From Gemmobacter sp034519525 (GTDB lineage Bacteria; Pseudomonadota; Alphaproteobacteria; Rhodobacterales; Rhodobacteraceae), in the NCBI GenBank assembly GCA_034519525.1, contig JAXHOJ010000038.1, positions 65,406-129,405 of the forward strand: DNA of 64,000 nucleotides, written 5' to 3'. The translations under genes and the position numbers were made by a program. This document shows, piece after piece, positions 60,324-64,000 of this stretch. Below the pieces are notes generated by a model. It had not been told where the DNA came from, did not search any database, and worked only from the letters and a program-made list of their open reading frames with translations. Each line of letters opens with the position of its first letter. Positions within the stretch are counted from its first letter, which is position 1.

Positions 60324-62614
60324 TCATACCGGCTTGTCGCAGCGGATCGTCACCCAGACCTTGCCGCGCAAAGGTTCCGGCCAGCGCAAAGTGACCCGGT
60401 CGCCATCATCGCCCTGTTCGGTGTCGCTGTGGGCGGCGGCGTAATTGGCCACATTGCCACTGTCGCGCAGCGCCCCATCCGCCACCACGCTAGAAACCAC
60501 CAGTGCCCGCCCGTTGAACGGCAGAAACCCGCTGCCATTCACGGTCCAGGTTGCGGCCTCGCTGTTCTGTTCATGCGCGATCAGCAGCGGGTTCATCGTC
60601 ACCTGCGACACGCCGTTGAACGTATTGCCATCGAACACCAGATTGCGCGCCCGGCTGCGGTCCAGCCCCGCCTGCGTGGTATCCACCTTTTCCACCCGGT
60701 CGATCGAGGCATTGACGGTGCGGAAGATATTGCCCGTCACCGTCAACCCGCTGATGAAATGCCCCGGCCCGCGCGGTTTCACCACCAGCCAGCGGAACGA
60801 GGGCGCCACATCATTCACCGTAAAGATATTGCCGGTCATCGACAGCCCGCCGAAGGAAAACTCGCTTTCGAACCCCGGCTCGGGGTCATGTTCATTCGTC
60901 CATTCGATAAAGCAGTTATCGACGTAATTGCCGGTGAAGATCGTCTTGCAGTTGGTGTTCGTCAGGATGACGCCCGCCTGCCGCAGCCCCTCGGTCTCGT
61001 CATCGCCCTGAAAGAAATGGTTGCCGACGAACATGTTGCCATTGCCGCCCATCACCGCGAAATGCGCAAAGCGCACGATGCGGTTGTCGCGCAGCTTCAG
61101 GTCATTGGCGTTGGAGTTCAGCGCGATGGTATTGCGGTTCTGCGCCGGGATGGCCTGTTCATCCGACAGGAACTGGCACTGATCCACGATCATGCCCTGA
61201 CAGCCCGACCCGATCGAGGTGATGCCGCGATCCTTCGGCCCGGTGAACACGCAATCCGCCACCCGGAAGGTCAGCCCGCTGGTGGCCAGCAGGATGCCGC
61301 TGGCCCGGCCCGCACAGTTGAAATCAATATCGGTGATCTCGAACCGCGCCAGGTTTTCGAAGCCCGAAAAATCCAGCATGTATTTGTAGCGGGTAAAGGT
61401 AAACGTCCGGGTGCCCGCAGCCGCCCCACAAAGGCGCGCTCAGCGTCACGGTGCCCGCGCCGATGCTCTTGGCCTGCACATAGACCTCGCGCCCCACGCC
61501 GGTGCCGCTGACCCGCGCGCCGACGGGGATGTTTGCCACATTGCCCACATTGGTCAGCCGCGTCGGATTGCCTGCGGAATAGGTGGCAACCGACGTCACC
61601 ACATCATTCGACCAGGCACCCGAACTGGCCGCCGCCAGCTGGCCATTGGTCAGCACCCGGCGGCTGCTCAGGCTGGTCAGGCCGGTCAGATTGGCCACGT
61701 TGATCGGCCCTTCCAGCTGCACGGTGCGCCCGGCCATGTCGAACACCACATGATCGGTGAAATAGAACAGCGTCTGCAACCCGCGCCGGAACCCCTCAAG
61801 CTCGCTGCCAAACGCGGCGGAATAGGTGGTCAGATCATAATTGCGGGTGCAGGTCAGCCGGTGATCGGCGGGCATGGTGATCCGCCCCTCAAACCGCACC
61901 GGATTGCTGAACGTCAGGTTCGCGGCAATGCGATAGATGCCCTCGGATACCAGAACCGTGCGCCCGTCTGCCGCATCATCGGCGGCCGCAAAGGCTGCGG
62001 CATCATTGGTGCTGCCATCACCCAGCGCGCCGTAATCGCGCACATCCACCACATCCAGCATCTTGCGGTGGAACACCTCGGTCACATCCTCGATCACCAG
62101 ATCGTCGATCCGCACCACCCCGCCGGTCGCCCCGGTCAGATCCAGCCCGAAATGGCCATAGGCAGGCTCGATCCCCCAGACCAGATCCACACCCTGCCGG
62201 TTGCCCGATCCGACGATGGCGCTGACCGTAACCACCTCGCCATAGCTGGTCAGCGCCACCACCGGCCCCGCTCGCGGGCACCGCGACCTGCCGTCCCATT
62301 GCGCCCGCGCCGCATAGGCTCGCGATCCGCACAGAGGGCATACTGCCCGCCACCACCTTCACCCGCGCGGTGATGCGCAGATACAGCCCCGGCCGGAGCG
62401 GCGTTTCACCCTTGTAGCGCAGCCGTTGCACCGTTTCGGTCTTCTGCAGTTCCAGACAGCCGCCAAAATCCTGATCGGCAGGCACCAGCGCCGCATCGGG
62501 CGCGCTGGCATAGCTGGCGGTTCCCGGCGTGCCATCCTCCCGCGACCACTGGCCCAGACCCGCCGAAAACGGCGGCGGCATCAGCTGCAGACCATCGGTA
62601 ATTGCCATATTCAT
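60324..62614 (-). CDS. Right-handed parallel beta-helix protein with pectate-lyase-3 type region, two frame breaks
   Basis: About 760 aa when repaired. The N-terminal about 180 residues (MNMAITDGLQLMPPPFSAGL, RYKGETPLRPGLYLRITARV) form a beta-sandwich. Then VVDVRDYGALGDGSTNDAAA marks a glycosyl-hydrolase-28/pectate-lyase-3 type start of a beta-helix (AAADDAADGRTVLVSEGIYR), continuing with many short strands (CVFTGPKDRGITSIGSGCQG, FVGNHFFQGDDETEGLRQAG). Breaks lie at about 62267 and 61420. No signal peptide is seen, as with phage tailspikes; it could be a tailspike or GTA-head-spike-like protein or a polysaccharide lyase. Function is not established. Confidence 0.75.
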
Positions 62615-62739
62615 CTGTCGGACCCTCGCACCGCTCTTCCGGGCGCCTCGCGCGCCAATGGGTCCGACCAGTATCAGCGCAGGGTTAACGCCGCCCCGCC
62701 CCGCCGTGCGCTGCCCGCGTCACGGCGCAACACCTGCCT

Positions 62740-63168
62740 TCAGGCCACGGGTTCCGGCTCGGTCACGATGCGCACACCATTGATAAGCCAGCCCTCGGCC
62801 GTTTCCAGCATCTGATATTCCAGCACATGGCTGCGCCCTTCGGCATCGGTCACCAGCACCCGCTGCAAGACCATGCCCGGCTGATCCTGCTGGCCCAGCA
62901 TCCGCACCGCGCCCGGCTGCCAGACCATCGGATAGCCCTGCGCCACCATGCGCCCGAAATTTTCGGCAGATCCGAAGATGCTCTGGATCGAGGGCGAGGC
63001 AAAGGCAAAAGCCCCCGCCACATCCCCGGCGCGAAAGGCCTGCATCTGCCCCTCGATCACCGGGGCAATTCCTGGGGCAATTCCTGGGGCAATACCGGGT
63101 TCACGCTCCTGCGCCTGCAATGGCAAGGCGAGCAAGGCCAGGAACACAACTTTAACAGGCAAGCGCAT
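62740..63168 (-). CDS. DUF4864 secreted protein
   Basis: 142 aa with a signal peptide (LPVKVVFLALLALPLQAQ). The mature part VIEGQMQAFRAGDVAGAFAF, ASPSIQSIFGSAENFGRMVA and AEGWLINGVRIVTEPEPVA follows the DUF4864 pattern, a small NTF2/cystatin-like fold of unknown function. Just after the signal peptide is a PGIA-PGIA-PGIA repeat encoded by three 12-bp units (63059-63094), likely variable in number. The ATG at 63168 follows AGGAAG. Confidence 0.8.
   Translation of the reverse strand: MRLPVKVVFLALLALPLQAQEREPGIAPGIAPGIAPVIEGQMQAFRAGDVAGAFAFASPSIQSIFGSAENFGRMVAQGYPMVWQPGAVRMLGQQDQPGMVLQRVLVTDAEGRSHVLEYQMLETAEGWLINGVRIVTEPEPVA
63059..63094. repeat. 12-bp tandem repeat inside the DUF4864 gene
   Basis: Three copies of CCTGGGGCAATT-like units (the first and last differ by one base). 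In frame, encoding PGIA three times. Confidence 0.85.
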
Positions 63169-63250
63169 GTCATCTTCCTTTCGCATGATGTTTACACGTA
63201 AGGTGTAGTTCGCCGGTCAAGCCCGGCAAGGCCACCATAGCGGAGCCACC

Positions 63251-63553
63251 ATGACATACCGTTTCGAGCTGCAGGATGCCTCGTTGACCGAGGCCGTGCG
63301 CCGTATCGTGCGGCAGGAAATCACCCCGATCCTCGGCCATCTTCAGGAAGACCATCTCGCCCCCACCGTGGTGCATGACATCCGCAAACGGGTCAAGAAA
63401 CTGCGCGCCCTGCTGCGGCTGGTGCGGCCCGGGATGCGCGATGTGCAGGCGGCCGAGAATGTCATCCTGCGCGATGCCGGTCAGGCACTTTCGGGCAGCC
63501 GGGATGCCGCCGTGCGGCTGGCCACCTTGGTCACATCTGGCCATTCAGCGTGA
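63251..63553 (+). pseudogene. CHAD domain protein, N-terminal fragment
   Basis: 100 codons. The CHAD start is TYRFELQDASLTEAVRRIVR, QEITPILGHLQEDHLAPTVV and HDIRKRVKKLRALLRLVRPG, with the conserved histidines and basic residues that bind polyphosphate. CHAD proteins are about 280 aa or longer; homology stops at about SRDAAVRLATLVTS (near 63535), where minus-strand mlaF-like sequence begins. The gene is cut by a join, real or assembled. Confidence 0.7.
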
Positions 63554-63724
63554 TCGTGCCGCTGTCCGGCCGCACCAGCCCCAGCACGCATTTCCAGCGT
63601 CACCACGTTGCCGGTGCCCGACCCTTCCCGATGATGACCATCGAACTGCCCTTGGGGATCACCAGATCCACTCCGCGCAACACATGGTTGGCGGACTCTT
63701 GGTGACGCCCCGCAGTTCGATCAT
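63536..63724 (-). pseudogene. mlaF: MlaF-like ABC ATPase, N-terminal fragment with indels
   Basis: Readable pieces in different frames: MIELRGVTKS, NHVLRGVDLVIPKGSSMVII, a damaged Walker A (should read GGSGTGKSVTLKC), and LGLVRPDSGTITLNGQ. This is the start of the phospholipid-transport ATPase MlaF. The rest (about 200 residues) is missing because the CHAD fragment occupies the position. Several indels in 190 bases. Confidence 0.65.
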
Positions 63725-64000
63725 GAAGGCAGCTCAGCTCAGCAGATAGTTCACGGCAGATCAGAACCGAGGCAGAAACCACAACGCGACGCCGGAGGCC
63801 TTTACCTGCGCCTCGCCCCCGAATTCATGCCGTGATAGCAGCCCATCAGCGCCACCAGAAAGCCGAAGGCGGCGCCTGATCGACACAATACCACATCCCA
63901 GCTTTCAGAAAGTTGACCGTGTTCTTCAGATAGGCAGCAGAGTTGAAATCAAGCCGATGCACACCCCACCGCCCAACCGCCGCCCAGCAATACGTAACTT
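63722..64000 (-). CDS. mlaE: MlaE-like ABC permease, C-terminal part with indels (5' end outside window)
   Basis: Readable pieces: NSAAYLKNTVNFLK, AFGFLVALMGCYHGMNSGG, and VSASVLI ... AVNYLLS at the end. These match the C-terminal half of the MlaE permease that pairs with MlaF to move phospholipids between the membranes. The gene abuts mlaF, as in known mla operons. Frame breaks occur every 20-50 bases, so this stretch is low-quality sequence. Confidence 0.6.

Noticed and set aside
1..64000. CRISPR arrays, insertion sequences, rRNA genes, replication origin
   Set aside because: No regularly spaced repeats with unique spacers, transposase genes, rRNA or origin-like box clusters were seen; only one tRNA gene was found by eye.

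Overview
The window is GC-rich (by eye about two thirds G+C) alphaproteobacterial DNA, most likely from the Rhodobacterales (Rhodobacter/Paracoccus relatives). The basis is the strong GC-ending codon use, the NDUFS4-type complex I accessory subunit, a ccoNOQP cluster with FNR-type boxes and an adjacent universal stress protein, a short DUF6455 protein, a PmtA-type phosphatidylethanolamine methyltransferase next to pssA and psd, and many small conserved Rhodobacterales hypotheticals. The genus cannot be fixed from the sequence alone.

Layout. 0-12 kb: an 8-oxoguanine-deaminase-like amidohydrolase (cut by the window edge), hisN, an XRE regulator, a quinone reductase, a Gfo/Idh/MocA oxidoreductase, the phospholipid operon psd-pssA-pmtA, rpoH, an lldD-like flavoprotein, an MFS carrier, and a thioredoxin-reductase-like flavoprotein divergent from an Rrf2 regulator. 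12-32 kb: rplY, tRNA-Gln(TTG), an NDUFS4-like subunit, uvrB, a membrane-anchored NYN ribonuclease, several small envelope proteins, a sirtuin, a PCu(A)C/DUF2946 copper pair, rpmB, meaB, hrpB, a second MFS carrier, argF, argD (frameshifted), a M48 lipoprotein protease, and oxygen-related genes (DUF6455 behind an FNR box, a CcoN/NorB-like 4-TM protein). 33.3-38.8 kb: a truncated prophage tail-tip module (TipJ-like host-specificity protein, tail fibre, two small tail genes) whose left edge is broken and carries an in-frame gene fusion. 39.1-40.7 kb: a distinctly more AT-rich, translationally coupled two-gene unit of unknown function (soluble 332 aa protein plus a 4-TM protein). This is the best candidate here for an undescribed system. 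41-64 kb: nrdR-ribD, a GMC oxidoreductase, an AsmA-like protein, rimO, ccoNOQP, Usp, group III truncated haemoglobin, YcjF/YcjX-like proteins, truA, adk-acs, a beta-helix protein, DUF4864, a CHAD fragment and mlaE/mlaF fragments.

Functional themes. Microaerobic respiration: cbb3 oxidase, Usp, truncated haemoglobin, FNR boxes, PCu(A)C copper delivery. Phospholipid synthesis: PS to PE to methylated PE/PC. Acetate activation with AMP recycling: acs directly followed by adk.

Sequence quality. From about 44 kb rightward, many housekeeping genes (asmA-like, rimO, ccoN/O/Q, DUF697, ycjX, truA, acs, the beta-helix gene, mlaEF) carry single-base indels. This looks like draft-assembly error rather than biology. 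The last 460 bp joins two truncated, oppositely oriented genes and may be a mis-join. Two families of GC-rich dispersed hairpin repeats sit at many gene ends.
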